Shown in pieces: positions 49,668-58,726 of a stretch of DNA of 64,000 nt. The translations under genes were made by a program, and so were the position numbers. The DNA is taken from NCBI RefSeq assembly GCF_039928515.1, contig NZ_JBDSSZ010000278.1; one strand, written 5' to 3'. Position 1 is the first letter of the stretch; the number at the start of each line of letters is the position of its first letter. The stretch comes from Capsulimonas sp039928515 (GTDB taxonomy: Bacteria > Armatimonadota > Armatimonadia > Armatimonadales > Capsulimonadaceae). Below the pieces are notes generated by a model. The model did no database searches. It worked only from the letters and a program-made list of their open reading frames with translations, and was not told the origin of the DNA.

Positions 49668-50093
49668 CTATGAAAGAACGGCCCTGAGGGCGTTGATTAA
49701 TTGCTGTTCCGGCGTGTGCTCGGTTTGATCTGTGGCAACGGCTTCGTGGCATTTGTGCTCGATGTCGCCGCTGAGGATGCGTCCGACGGATGTGAGGTTC
49801 GTGACGCGCTCCACAATCACCTGGCCGCATTGCAGGCAGGAGTAGCGGATATCGACATGTTCGGCGCCAGACTCGCAGACGAATGTCACTTCGCCCATTT
49901 CGGCTTCCGGCCATCCGGTCTTGTCCGCGCCGGGAATGGTGATTGCGTCTTCCTCAATCTCGGTTTGAAGCAGCTGCGATAGATTCTCGCGAAACTGGCT
50001 GGCCTGCTTCACACGTATCATTTGAAGCCGCTGAAGCTTCGATTCTTTATCCGATTCATAGGCGCTGATCGCCGCTTCTTTCCAATCCGACAT
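49668..50093 (-). CDS. Hypothetical protein with single CxxC
   Basis: 141 aa; AGGAGAATTG precedes the ATG. Helical N-terminal half (WKEAAISAYESDKESKLQRL, RENLSQLLQTEI); then VRYSC-like IRYSCLQCGQVIVE, a possible metal-binding CxxC. No family recognised. The ~300-bp gap upstream (50094-50395) holds a short inverted repeat (GAAGTCTT 50238-50245 with AAGACTTC 50267-50274), the tRNA terminator and nothing else I can support. Confidence 0.55.
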   Translation of the reverse strand: MSDWKEAAISAYESDKESKLQRLQMIRVKQASQFRENLSQLLQTEIEEDAITIPGADKTGWPEAEMGEVTFVCESGAEHVDIRYSCLQCGQVIVERVTNLTSVGRILSGDIEHKCHEAVATDQTEHTPEQQLINALRAVLS

Positions 50094-50345
50094 GCAATTC
50101 TCCTGTTCCCTCTTCGGAGGCCGCCAATGGTTGGTGCGAAAAGAGAGAATTGCAACAAAAAAAGAAAAAATCCTGCAAGCAAGCGAGGCGCAACGAATTT
50201 ATTTATCAGCCCGGCATAATTATCGGCAAAGAAACTAGAAGTCTTTTAGGATATCAACGTGAAGGTAAGACTTCAAACGGGGTCTTGCCGTGGATTTTGA
50301 TAGGCGTAGAAGCGGCGATTTAAAGACAATATGTATGATGGATAG

Positions 50346-50384
50346 AAAAACAAAAACCCGCCGATCCAGCGATGGATGAGCGGG
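50346..50384 (-). terminator. Terminator of tRNA-Val
   Basis: On the minus strand a CCCGC/GCGGG stem with inner ATCCA/TGGAT pairing (50384-50357), followed by TTTTTGTTTTT. Confidence 0.88.
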
Positions 50385-50395
50385 CTCTTGCGTTA

Positions 50396-50470
50396 TGGTG
50401 GGCGGTACAGGATTTGAACCTGTGACCCCTTCGATGTCAACGAAGTGCGCTACCACTGCGCCAACCGCCC
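50396..50470 (-). tRNA. tRNA-Val (GAC)
   Basis: 75 nt including an encoded CCA. The acceptor stem GGGCGGT pairs with ACCGCCC. The D-arm is GCGC/GCGC, and the anticodon arm is CTTCG-TTGACAT-CGAAG, giving anticodon GAC. The T-arm has ACAGG-TTCAAAT-CCTGT. All arms are fully paired. Confidence 0.96.
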
Positions 50471-50508
50471 GAGAACGAAAATGAGTATACCCCCGCTTGT
50501 TGCGGAAG

Positions 50509-50712
50509 TCAAGCCTTCTCGCCCGGTTGAGCCGAATCTGTTTTGAACGGTGGTCGCTCCGTATTGAAAAATGCGCCGAGGCTCAAGATTGTGGGGGCCC
50601 AAAGGCCGACGAAAATACCCAAATCGCGTTTGCCGCTGACGAATATGTAGATCGCGGCGACGATTGAGAGAAGGCTGGATCCGTAGATCAACGCCTGTAC
50701 ATCCTTGTTCAT
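50509..50712 (-). CDS. Small hypothetical membrane protein
   Basis: 67 aa. Two hydrophobic segments (LIYGSSLLSIVAAIYIFVSG and DLGIFVGLWAPTILSLGAFF) and a short polar tail. No family recognised. It is transcribed away from the NRAMP gene. Confidence 0.55.
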   Translation of the reverse strand: MNKDVQALIYGSSLLSIVAAIYIFVSGKRDLGIFVGLWAPTILSLGAFFNTERPPFKTDSAQPGEKA

Positions 50713-50778
50713 GACTGTATCTTTTCTAAATAACCGTAGATTTCTCGGTTATACCGGCAGATGCGCGTTTATGCGTGA

Positions 50779-50837
50779 TTATCCCCACGTTATCCCCAAC
50801 GGAGGCGTTGACAAAACATACGCCTCGCGGCTACAAT
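50779..50837 (+). promoter_or_regulatory. Promoter of the NRAMP gene with tandem TTATCCCCA repeats
   Basis: TTGACA 50808-50813, 18-bp spacer, TACAAT 50832-50837. TTATCCCCA occurs at 50779-50787 and 50790-50798, 11 bp apart, just upstream of the -35. They resemble DnaA boxes but may be activator sites. Confidence 0.6.
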
Positions 50838-50982
50838 CACTTGGCGCGTCAGGGTTATAATGTCGTCCTCATACAGATCGTTCCCGGCGTCCGAAAAATC
50901 AATCCCATGGACAGTCACAGTCCCAGCCACAATCGTTCGCAGGAGCCCGCTCACCGGAGCGGCTCGTCGATGAATAACGCCC

Positions 50983-52374
50983 ATGCCCGAGCCACGCGAC
51001 ATTCGCGAAGCGGAAGGGTCGCCGCTCGCCACCATGTCGGCGTCGTCGGCCACGCCTCCGCCGGCCTCGTCCGGGTCCGTCTCCAGCACGCCGAGCCCCG
51101 CTCCGGCGCCCAGGCGGCGGTCGCGCTGGCTTGCCCTGCTTTCGGTCCTCGGTCCCGGCATCATTTCCGCTGCGGCTGGTAACGACGCCGGCGGCATCAC
51201 CACCTTTTCCCAAGTCGGCGCTACGTACGGATATACGCTTCTGTGGTGCCTCGCCCTCGTGACGATCGGCTTGATCGTCGTGCAGGAGATGTGCACGCGC
51301 ATGGGCGCCGTCACCGGCAAGGGCCTCGCCGACCTCATCCGCGAAAACTTCGGGCTCAAAGTCACGATGTTCGCCATGATCGTTTTGCTGATCGCCAACT
51401 TCGCCATCACCGTGTCGGAATTCGCAGGCATTGCGGCCGTGGGCGAAATGTTTTTGGGCCACTCCGCGCGCAAGATTATCGTGCCGGTCGCCATGCTGAT
51501 TGTCTGGGGTGTCGTCTCGCGGGGATCGTATCAGAAGATTGAGCGTGTCTTCCTCATTGCCTCGCTGATATTCCTGACATATATCGTGACGGCGCTCAAA
51601 ATCGGTGTTCCGTGGGGACAAGTCCTGCACGCGACGTTTCTGCCGCCGCTCTCCAAACTTCCCTGGAGCGGGGATTTGATCGTGATGATCGTGACGCTGA
51701 TCGGCACGACGATTTCTCCGTACATGCAGTTCTATCAGCAGTCGGCTGTCCGCGACAAGGGCATCTCGATGAAGGACTACGCGCTGGCGAAATGGGACAC
51801 CATTTTGGGCTGCCTGCTGTCGTCCATCGTCGCGATGTTTATCGTCATAACCTGCGCGAAGGAGCTGCACGGCGCCGGAATCACGCATATCGAAAGCGCC
51901 GGCCAAGTCGCCGTCGCTCTTCAGCCGCTTGCCGGCAAGTACGCATCGATCCTGTTCGCCTTCGGCCTGCTGAACGCCTCGCTGATGGCCGCGATGGTCG
52001 TGCCGCTGTCCTCGGCTTACGCGGTCACGGAGTCGCTGGGGTGGGAGAGCGGCCTGGGCCGGCGCATCCGCGAACTGCCGTTGTTCTATGGCACCTACGG
52101 CGCCTTGATTTTAATGAGCGGCCTGCTGATCATGTTCCTGCCCGCGCATTCCAACCTGATCCAGATCATTCTGAATGCTCAGATTGTGAACTGCGCTCTG
52201 CTGCCGGTGGAGCTGATCCTGATGCTCATCTTGATTAATCGGCGACGCATCATGGGCCATCACAAAAACTCGATCGGCATGAATTTTGTTGCGTGGACGA
52301 CCACGGTGATCGCCGCATCCTTGTCGCTCTTCCTGCTGCTCCGACAGGTCTGGACGGCGATCCATCCGGTCTGA
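50983..52374 (+). CDS. NRAMP-family divalent metal transporter (NRMT-like)
   Basis: 463 aa with an unusual ~45-residue Ser/Pro-rich N-terminal tail, so a start at 51034 is possible. About 11 membrane segments. In the first, the NRAMP metal site DPGN is replaced by SAAAGNDAGGITT. In the sixth, MPH is replaced by GTTISPYMQFYQQSAV. Members without the canonical residues include NRAMP-related magnesium transporters. I infer a divalent cation substrate, possibly not manganese or iron. Confidence 0.82.
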   Translation: MPEPRDIREAEGSPLATMSASSATPPPASSGSVSSTPSPAPAPRRRSRWLALLSVLGPGIISAAAGNDAGGITTFSQVGATYGYTLLWCLALVTIGLIVVQEMCTRMGAVTGKGLADLIRENFGLKVTMFAMIVLLIANFAITVSEFAGIAAVGEMFLGHSARKIIVPVAMLIVWGVVSRGSYQKIERVFLIASLIFLTYIVTALKIGVPWGQVLHATFLPPLSKLPWSGDLIVMIVTLIGTTISPYMQFYQQSAVRDKGISMKDYALAKWDTILGCLLSSIVAMFIVITCAKELHGAGITHIESAGQVAVALQPLAGKYASILFAFGLLNASLMAAMVVPLSSAYAVTESLGWESGLGRRIRELPLFYGTYGALILMSGLLIMFLPAHSNLIQIILNAQIVNCALLPVELILMLILINRRRIMGHHKNSIGMNFVAWTTTVIAASLSLFLLLRQVWTAIHPV

Positions 52375-52423
52375 ACATTGGGCGCCAAGTATGGTACAAT
52401 CCGTTGAGAAAAGATAGAATATT

Positions 52424-52798
52424 ATGCCCTACAAGATACTCGTAGTGGACGACGAGCCGCCGATCGTCCGCCTGATGGAATTCATTCTCGCGCGGCAGGG
52501 ACATCAAATGCTGGTCGCGGTCAATGGCGAGGAAGCTCTCGCCCAGGTCCGCGAGCACAAACCCGATCTCGTCTTATTGGACATCATGATGCCGCGTATT
52601 GACGGCTACGAAGTCGCCCGCACTCTGCGGGCGGATCCGGAGACGTGCGAGATGCCGATCATTATGCTTTCCGCGAAGGCCCAGGAAGAGGATATTCAAA
52701 AGGGAATGGATGTGGGGGTGAACGAGTACATCACCAAGCCGTTCGGCCCGGATCATCTGGTGCGGGTGGTGAATAAGTATTTGGGGGAGGCGGAGTAG
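52424..52798 (+). CDS. Single-domain response regulator (CheY-like)
   Basis: 124 aa. Complete REC domain: VVDDE acidic pair, LVLLDIMMPRIDGYE with phospho-acceptor Asp, IMLSAKAQ (Ser), ITKPFGP (Lys). No output domain, so it signals by protein contact. The partner kinase is not in the window. Confidence 0.92.
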   Translation: MPYKILVVDDEPPIVRLMEFILARQGHQMLVAVNGEEALAQVREHKPDLVLLDIMMPRIDGYEVARTLRADPETCEMPIIMLSAKAQEEDIQKGMDVGVNEYITKPFGPDHLVRVVNKYLGEAE

Positions 52799-52800
52799 GC

Positions 52801-52919
52801 TCTATTCCGTTCGTTCCTATTTGCCATTAGTCCCTATTCCCCAGGCGCTTTAGCGCGTCCGCCCAAGGGGCGCCCGCTCTTTTTCCCAACAAGCGGCTTC
52901 GCAGGGTAAAAGGGGTGCT
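52801..52919. repeat. Dispersed repeat, left copy
   Basis: Positions 52879-52919 match the reverse complement of 61980-62020 at 40 of 41 bases. Block 52832-52844 (TCCCTATTCCCC type) matches near 62044. The copy begins right after the response-regulator stop, as the right copy follows the purM stop. Confidence 0.8.
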
Positions 52920-52971
52920 GATAATTATTGTCCTTGCTCGCTCGACAAGTAGGTGTGAAGAATGAAAAGTC

Positions 52972-53124
52972 TCATTTGTTCAGTGAGCCCCTTAGCTGTA
53001 TTTCAACGCGGTGTTCGGTCGGTTTGACATACTGGACGATACCAGCGAGGCCCCTTTGCTTCTCGGCGGCGGTGAGTTCTTCTGCAAATAAAACCTTTTC
53101 TATGATGAATAGTAATTTTACGCT
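52972..53124 (-). pseudogene. Possible C-terminal remnant of a recombinase
   Basis: A 50-codon open frame without a usable start, reading FAEELTAAEKQRGLAGIVQY then a short link and HRVEIQLRGSLNK before a stop. The end resembles the C-terminus of serine recombinases, where a '(L)RxxVxxV...VxIxLRG' strand pattern is common. The rest of the 739-bp gap from 52799 to 53537 holds the repeat copy and no supportable gene. Very tentative. Confidence 0.25.
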
Positions 53125-53537
53125 TTAGCGGCGGTATCGAGTGGCGTCTCAGTCCTTGCTCTTTGGAGGGTAGGGGCGCGCACTCGTAGTCTATCCTCCC
53201 ACTGTGTTCTTTGCACACTCTTGGCATGTGATTTTATGCATTCACGCAACCACCTTAAGCTTAAACAGTTCATAGAATGGACGATGCGCATTGTCCATTG
53301 GAGGGCAAATCCGGACGCAGTTATCGATCGTTTTCGAGGGACGGGGCAAACTCAACGATTAATTTTCAAAGCAAAAGCACTGTTTATTTGACAGACCCGC
53401 CAACCATTGGCTTCACGTCAGCAGATACAGTAGCGCGCTATTTTTAGGAACCGAATAATTACGGCTCGCCAGATATCTTAAAATGGCGAGCCGGTTGGCC
53501 AAGCCCTCTTGATACTTCCACTGCCATCGTTCTGTCG

Positions 53538-55598
53538 TTATTTATACATCGGGCTGATATCCTGCGCAAACACCGTCGCGGGCGGTAGCGAACCGTCGAT
53601 CGTATTAATGATCAGGTTATCAAATAACGCCGTGTTGCGCTTGTCGTCCAATCCGCCAGTGAGTAGGCCGACCATGCCATGATCCCATACCGTGCTATCC
53701 GCTTTGACGACCTGTTTGCCGTCAACAAATCCGTCGATACGGCCGCCGACAAATCGGAGCTTGATCGTGTGCCAGACTTTGGAATCGAACTGTGGGACTG
53801 TCCCCGAATCGAGTTGATCACCCGGCGGGTTGTTGCCGGCTTGCGTGGACGAGCGCAAGTCCACGCTGCCATCGGCGCTCACGGTCATGTAGTAGCCTTT
53901 GGGCGAGTTGTTCCAGCCATTGCCGGTGCTGATGACACGGCCCAGCAGGCCGGCCGAGCCGCCGTTGTCCAGCAGCATTTCCACGCTCACTTCATAGTCT
54001 TTCCAGTCAGAATCGCCAATCACGGTATAAGGCATCCATTCCGGAGCCCAGCTTTGCGCCTTGTCACCGATCACCTGTCGCAGGCAGCCGCCTTTATGGT
54101 CCGGCCGATCCGCCAGTTCGAAAACGCCCACGATATCGGCCGTATAGTGAGGCAGGTAACCCCACGCCTTGGCGGTGGAGTAGTGGTTGAATGTCTCATG
54201 ATACGGAAGCGGGAAGGCCGCATGCGGAGTCGGCTCGAACGAGCCTTTCTGCTGGCCGGTCGTGGTGGACAGCGAGTAGATGGCGTCAGGCTCTAACGTT
54301 ATCGAGAAGGCGCCATTCACAGGCTGAATATCCGGCAGTCTTACAAACTGCTCGGTAGCGTTGCTGCGCCAGACGCAGAGCTTGCCAGTTGATAGACCGC
54401 CGCTGACATGGTAGTGCACAGTCTGCGGCTGGGATGCGCCTTTGGTTTCGGCGATAACACTGTAGTCGGAGCCCGGCGATTTGAGCGTCACATAACTGCC
54501 GCCATCGGCCAGATTGGCGCAGCCGCCGTTCAGGTATTCCCAGCCAAGTTTGGTAAATTGGCCATAGTGTGCATACCCCCACAGCGCGGGCCGAATGCTA
54601 TATTCGCCGCTCCACGGCGAATTAGCGATCAGCATAGAGGGTTGCACCCCATAAGGCTCGGTGTCGTACACGGAAGCCACGAGGTACCAGTTCGTGATCT
54701 TGGTAACGCCGTCGCGAATATAGTTCTTATTGAACGCCTGGACGATGCTGATTTCACAATCAAATCCGTCCTTGTACACATGCTCCTCGCTGTTCCAGAT
54801 CGGCTTGTGCAAATCTTTGCTGATCTGACGGACCGACGCAGGCGTGCCGACCTCGGTCATGGTGTGGTTGCTGATGGCGTCAACGGACGCTGCCAGTTCG
54901 GGATCGGTGAGCAGATCCTTGCACCAGTCCCACTTCTTGTCGCCCCAGTTGTCAAAGCCATGCAGCTTAACCGCGTTCAGGCCGTGGCTGCTCAGAGTTT
55001 TGCGGAACATCTTGATAAAGTCTTCGTTGACGCCCTTTTCGTTGCGGCATCCAATGGCGTCTAGCGTAATTCCGTGCGCACTCTTGAGCCCCTTGATCCA
55101 CTTGACATAGTAGTCGCACATATCCTGCGACCAGAAGTTGCCGTTACCGACCCAGCCCGGACAACCCCACGCACAGGCATCGAGGCTGAGCGTCGGGTTT
55201 CGCTTCTTGGCTTCCTTCATCAGCCACCACTCATAGCCGCGATAGTAGTTCTCTTCGGTTTTAGAGTGCATATGGCTTGGCTCCGTGCCCTGCGTGCTGT
55301 TGCCGTCGCCTGGCACTTCGACGTACAATGTCGAAATCGAAGCGCCGAACTGCGGCTTGAACAGCAAGTCCAGCACTTCGCTTCGCTGTTTCGCCGGATA
55401 GTCCTTCAGGAGAACCGATGTAGCGCCGCCGCCGCTGACGGCGCCGATCCCGTCGAACCGGTCGCCACCAGCTGTCCCGTTCAGTTCGATCATGGTGCTA
55501 CTCGTTGAGGTTGAGGCCGCCTGAGCGTGTGACAAACTCGGCAGCGTTAGGCCCGAAAGCACTGTGATACCGATACTTAAGATAAATTTCGAGATCAA
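53538..55598 (-). CDS. Secreted GH59 galactocerebrosidase-like beta-galactosidase
   Basis: 686 aa with TTG start and signal peptide (about 1-26). Strong GH59 hallmarks: FDGIGAVSGGGATSVLLKDY, LFKPQFGASISTLYVEVPGD, GTEPSHMH, YYRGYEWWLMKEAKKRNP and WGCPGWVG. The acid/base Glu is probably in GCRNEKG and the nucleophile in WNSEEHV. The last ~200 residues form a lectin-like beta-sandwich (YHETFNHYS, WHTIKLRFVGGRIDGFVDG). In animals the family cleaves galactosylceramide; bacterial members act on beta-galactosides. It lies downstream of the esterase and GH5-ricin genes. Confidence 0.88.
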   Translation of the reverse strand: MISKFILSIGITVLSGLTLPSLSHAQAASTSTSSTMIELNGTAGGDRFDGIGAVSGGGATSVLLKDYPAKQRSEVLDLLFKPQFGASISTLYVEVPGDGNSTQGTEPSHMHSKTEENYYRGYEWWLMKEAKKRNPTLSLDACAWGCPGWVGNGNFWSQDMCDYYVKWIKGLKSAHGITLDAIGCRNEKGVNEDFIKMFRKTLSSHGLNAVKLHGFDNWGDKKWDWCKDLLTDPELAASVDAISNHTMTEVGTPASVRQISKDLHKPIWNSEEHVYKDGFDCEISIVQAFNKNYIRDGVTKITNWYLVASVYDTEPYGVQPSMLIANSPWSGEYSIRPALWGYAHYGQFTKLGWEYLNGGCANLADGGSYVTLKSPGSDYSVIAETKGASQPQTVHYHVSGGLSTGKLCVWRSNATEQFVRLPDIQPVNGAFSITLEPDAIYSLSTTTGQQKGSFEPTPHAAFPLPYHETFNHYSTAKAWGYLPHYTADIVGVFELADRPDHKGGCLRQVIGDKAQSWAPEWMPYTVIGDSDWKDYEVSVEMLLDNGGSAGLLGRVISTGNGWNNSPKGYYMTVSADGSVDLRSSTQAGNNPPGDQLDSGTVPQFDSKVWHTIKLRFVGGRIDGFVDGKQVVKADSTVWDHGMVGLLTGGLDDKRNTALFDNLIINTIDGSLPPATVFAQDISPMYK

Positions 55599-55769
55599 TG
55601 TTTATAGTTCTTTCACCTGGTAACTGATGTTACGCAAGCTCATCTGTATCGCGGGTTTACATCCAAGGCTTTGCCCGTGATATCATCCGGGATCCGGCGG
55701 CTCTCGCGTCTGGGTAAAGCCGTGGAAGCCGCCGAAGTGCGCCCGTTCTTTTAGCGATAGGCCGTCATT

Positions 55770-56969
55770 CTATTGAAATAGCTGCGGCGCAAACTCTACC
55801 AGGTATTTGCGCCAATTGCTCCAGGTATGGCCGCCGGGCGACTGGCCGAACACCGGATCGAAACCATGTCGCCGAAAGAGCTCCACGGTCGCCGTCGTCG
55901 TGCCCAGCAAGAAATCGTCCACGCCTGTTTTAAACCAGAGCAGTTTCAGGCCCTTTTTCGTATCGGTATTGTTCAGGTCCGATATATGCTGGTCTTCCCA
56001 GGTGAAGTGCGAGTTGGGAGACACTGTCGCGCTATTGGCGCCCGCTCGCGGCGCAATGCCGAACAGGCCGGAGCTGAAAACCCCCACATACGCGAACGTA
56101 TCGAGATGAGCCACTGCAATATTGAGCGTCTGCCAGCCGCCCATGGAGAGCCCGGCGATGGCGCGATGGTCGCGGTCATTAATAACGCGGTAGTTCTTTT
56201 CGACATACGGCATAATGTCGCCGACGAAATCGTTAAGAAACTCATCGGACATCCCATTCATGGTGATGCCCGGCGTTCTTGGAGTATGTCCCGCAGGCAT
56301 CACCACAATCATCGGCTTCGCTTTGCCCAGCGCAATCAGATTGTCCAGGATAAATCCGGCGCGCCCCACCGATGGCCAGGAGTCGTCGCTATCGCCGGCT
56401 CCGTGCAACAAGTAAAGCACCGGATATTTGCCTTTGCCCCGCTCATAGCCCGGCGGGGTGTATATGTGCATACGGCGTGTTAAGGCAAGAGAGGCGGAGT
56501 AGTAATTTACAGATGCTACGGCGCCATGGGGCGCCTCGCCGGTATCCATAAACTTAGAACCGGGAACATATACCAGGCTCCATACATTACCGTTTGCCAG
56601 GCTAACCGATGGACTTCGCGGGTCGCAGACGGGAACTCCGTTTACTTCGAAGCTATATCGATAGGGGCCGGGATCGACGGGGCCGAGGGTAACTTCCCAG
56701 GTTCCATCTTCGTTCTTGCTCATTACGGAGCCCGAGCCTGCGATGTCACCGCCGATTAGCCTGACGGTATCGGCCTTAGGAGCCGTTAACCGGAACGTAA
56801 TATGATGATCCGCCGAGACTTCCGGCGAAACGATGACCGGTGTTTGTGCCGGAGTTGGCGGGGTTTGAGCCTTTACGGAACTGACAATGACAGAACCGGT
56901 GAGCGTCGTAAGTCCATACGCGATGATGGCGGGGAGTGTCCGTAGGATGCGTACCGGTGGTGCGGGCAT
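55770..56969 (-). CDS. Secreted CE1-type esterase with N-terminal E-set domain
   Basis: 399 aa with a signal peptide (about 1-34). Residues ~45-145 form a CBM48-like domain (ITFRLTAPKADTVRLIGGDI, YRYSFEVNGVPVCDPRSP). The alpha/beta hydrolase has YPVLYLLHGAGDS, the nucleophile elbow GLSMGGWQT (Ser), KTGVDDF and GGHTWSNWRK (His). Such proteins are feruloyl or acetyl xylan esterase-like and remove ester groups from plant polysaccharides. CGAAAGGAG precedes the ATG. Confidence 0.87.
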   Translation of the reverse strand: MPAPPVRILRTLPAIIAYGLTTLTGSVIVSSVKAQTPPTPAQTPVIVSPEVSADHHITFRLTAPKADTVRLIGGDIAGSGSVMSKNEDGTWEVTLGPVDPGPYRYSFEVNGVPVCDPRSPSVSLANGNVWSLVYVPGSKFMDTGEAPHGAVASVNYYSASLALTRRMHIYTPPGYERGKGKYPVLYLLHGAGDSDDSWPSVGRAGFILDNLIALGKAKPMIVVMPAGHTPRTPGITMNGMSDEFLNDFVGDIMPYVEKNYRVINDRDHRAIAGLSMGGWQTLNIAVAHLDTFAYVGVFSSGLFGIAPRAGANSATVSPNSHFTWEDQHISDLNNTDTKKGLKLLWFKTGVDDFLLGTTTATVELFRRHGFDPVFGQSPGGHTWSNWRKYLVEFAPQLFQ

Positions 56970-57156
56970 GGTAAATTCTCCTTTCGATAGGAACTAAGCA
57001 GTCGTTCTTCCGCCCATGCAACGATTTCTGCGCCGTATGGGCTCTGTTCGACCTGCGGAACGACGATCCGAATGGGAGAGTCGAAATATCGGTACAAATG
57101 AGGGGGCGACAGCCCAACTTACCGGCACAGGAAGCCACTGAGTGGATGTCAGGGTA

Positions 57157-57182
57157 CGGGCGCTCGCTCTGGCGAGCGCCCG
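57157..57182. terminator. GC-rich hairpin after the GH5-ricin gene
   Basis: 11-bp perfect stem (57157-57167 with 57172-57182), 4-nt loop. No T-run. Confidence 0.55.
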
Positions 57183-57201
57183 CTGTGTCTAATGTTCGCT
57201 C

Positions 57202-58635
57202 TTACTGGAACTTCCAGAGCTGGTTCGCATTGCCACTCCAGGTCCACTGGTCAACAGAGGCTCCTGCTGTGGTTGACGCGCTGGCGACATCGAGGGCGAG
57301 GCCGCTATAGTTGCTCGTGATTTTGTAGTAGCCGCTCCCCATGGAGACGATGTTCCACTTCTGCCAGGCGTTGTTGCCCCACGTGTACTGGTCGATTAGC
57401 GCTCCCGCGGTCGTCGACGCACCGGTGACGTCGAGCGCCTTGCCGCTCGCGACATTAATGAGTTCCACAACATTACCGCCGAGATTGGTGAGCTGCCACC
57501 TCTGGTTAGACCCTCCATTGACCGACCACTGGTTGATAGCCGTGCTGTCGGCCGTCGAGCCGCCGGGATCGTCCAGAGCCATGCCGCTGTTTTTGTTGAC
57601 GATGGTATAGGTTCCATTGGCGATCAGGTTGGATGAGCCGCCCCCGGTATACGTAAAGTTCTTGATCGTATTGCAGACTGGCCGCCAGCTCCCATTTGCG
57701 TAGAGCATCGTGTGAATGTCGGTGGATCCGGCGTAATCATAATCCCATATTCCAATGCCTGCATATCCATTGTTCGAGTTTGATAGGATGTTGGCCATCT
57801 CCGTGTTTTGGAGCGAGTCATTCCAGGAATTGGTGGACTGCCCCGTTTCTCCGACATAAACAGGCTTATCCATGCCGAGGCTGGATGCGGTTGGGATGTA
57901 GCCATTGTCGTTGTAGAGGTGGAAGTCATAAAAGTCGAGCCCTTGTCCCTTGAAGTATCCAAGGTTGTTCCAGGTATGCCAGCCGGTGGAGCAACTCACA
58001 AGACGGCCGGGATCGACGCTGTGAACGGCGGAGACGATGCTCCGTATATAGGATTGCGCCTGTGACCAGCTCGGGCCGCTTCCGTAGTTGCCGTCAGGTC
58101 CGCCGACAACTCCGTCGATTTCGTTCATGGCGTCAATCGCCCAGATCCTGCTATCGCCTTTGTATCGCTGAATGAGGGGTTTGAGCGCGTTGTTGATGTA
58201 GTTATTCAGCAGTGCGCCGTTGGTCAGGAAGTCGGCGCGACCGTTGTTGAGAGTGAGATAGAGTTTGATCCCATTATTGCCGGCGAGCCTAACGGTGTCG
58301 TCAAGATTGGTCCAGAACAGCGAGGTAACGCCGGTTGTATTGCCGCTGCCGTCGATCGTGCAGCCCTGGTCGGACTGGTTGATCCAGAGACGGACGACCG
58401 TGATTCCCATGTTGTGCATGTCGGCGAAATGCGCATTCATGCTCCCGGAGTTATACGCGCACCCGTAGCTAGGATTGTGCGGATCCACACCGAGGTAGTA
58501 CGAGTAATGGCCGTCGAGCCAGGGTAAGTTAGCGCCCTTGACATAGTTCCCACCAATAAGCTGGGCTTTTGCCGGAACGGTCGCGCACAGGCTCGCCGCA
58601 AATAATATTGCGATTGTTGTTTTTACTCTTAGCAT
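57202..58635 (-). CDS. Secreted cellulase-family glycosidase with ricin-B (CBM13-like) domain
   Basis: 477 aa from MLRVKTTIAILFAASLCATV (AAGGAG upstream; signal peptide about 1-24). The barrel has VKGANLPWLDGHYSYYLGVD, ITVVRLWIN, IDAMNEIDG (acid/base Glu) and PVYVGETGQS (nucleophile Glu), fitting clan GH-A (GH5-like). From about residue 340 three QxW-type repeats (NQRW, WQKW, NQLW) with ALDV motifs form a ricin-B lectin domain. The substrate is probably a plant or fungal glycan. It follows the lipoprotein and precedes the esterase. Confidence 0.85.
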   Translation of the reverse strand: MLRVKTTIAILFAASLCATVPAKAQLIGGNYVKGANLPWLDGHYSYYLGVDPHNPSYGCAYNSGSMNAHFADMHNMGITVVRLWINQSDQGCTIDGSGNTTGVTSLFWTNLDDTVRLAGNNGIKLYLTLNNGRADFLTNGALLNNYINNALKPLIQRYKGDSRIWAIDAMNEIDGVVGGPDGNYGSGPSWSQAQSYIRSIVSAVHSVDPGRLVSCSTGWHTWNNLGYFKGQGLDFYDFHLYNDNGYIPTASSLGMDKPVYVGETGQSTNSWNDSLQNTEMANILSNSNNGYAGIGIWDYDYAGSTDIHTMLYANGSWRPVCNTIKNFTYTGGGSSNLIANGTYTIVNKNSGMALDDPGGSTADSTAINQWSVNGGSNQRWQLTNLGGNVVELINVASGKALDVTGASTTAGALIDQYTWGNNAWQKWNIVSMGSGYYKITSNYSGLALDVASASTTAGASVDQWTWSGNANQLWKFQ

Positions 58636-58726
58636 ATAGACTCCTTCATTGAGAATACGCCAGCGGCACCGCTGGAGTGGACGATAAGACTGTCGCTCCG
58701 GTCCCAACCACCGGAGCGGCGGTAGC

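Noticed and set aside
50779..50798. Replication origin suggested by DnaA-box-like TTATCCCCA
   Set aside because: Only two imperfect boxes, no AT-rich unwinding region and no dnaA or dnaN nearby; a promoter-proximal regulatory site is more likely.
53003..53227. 74-codon minus-strand ORF between the response regulator and GH59
   Set aside because: Arg/His-rich composition without a ribosome site; the overlapping frame at 52972-53124 is the more protein-like one.
56873..57097. 74-codon minus-strand frame upstream of and overlapping the esterase start
   Set aside because: Its first ~43 residues look plausible, but it runs in a second frame across the esterase signal peptide and lacks a ribosome site.
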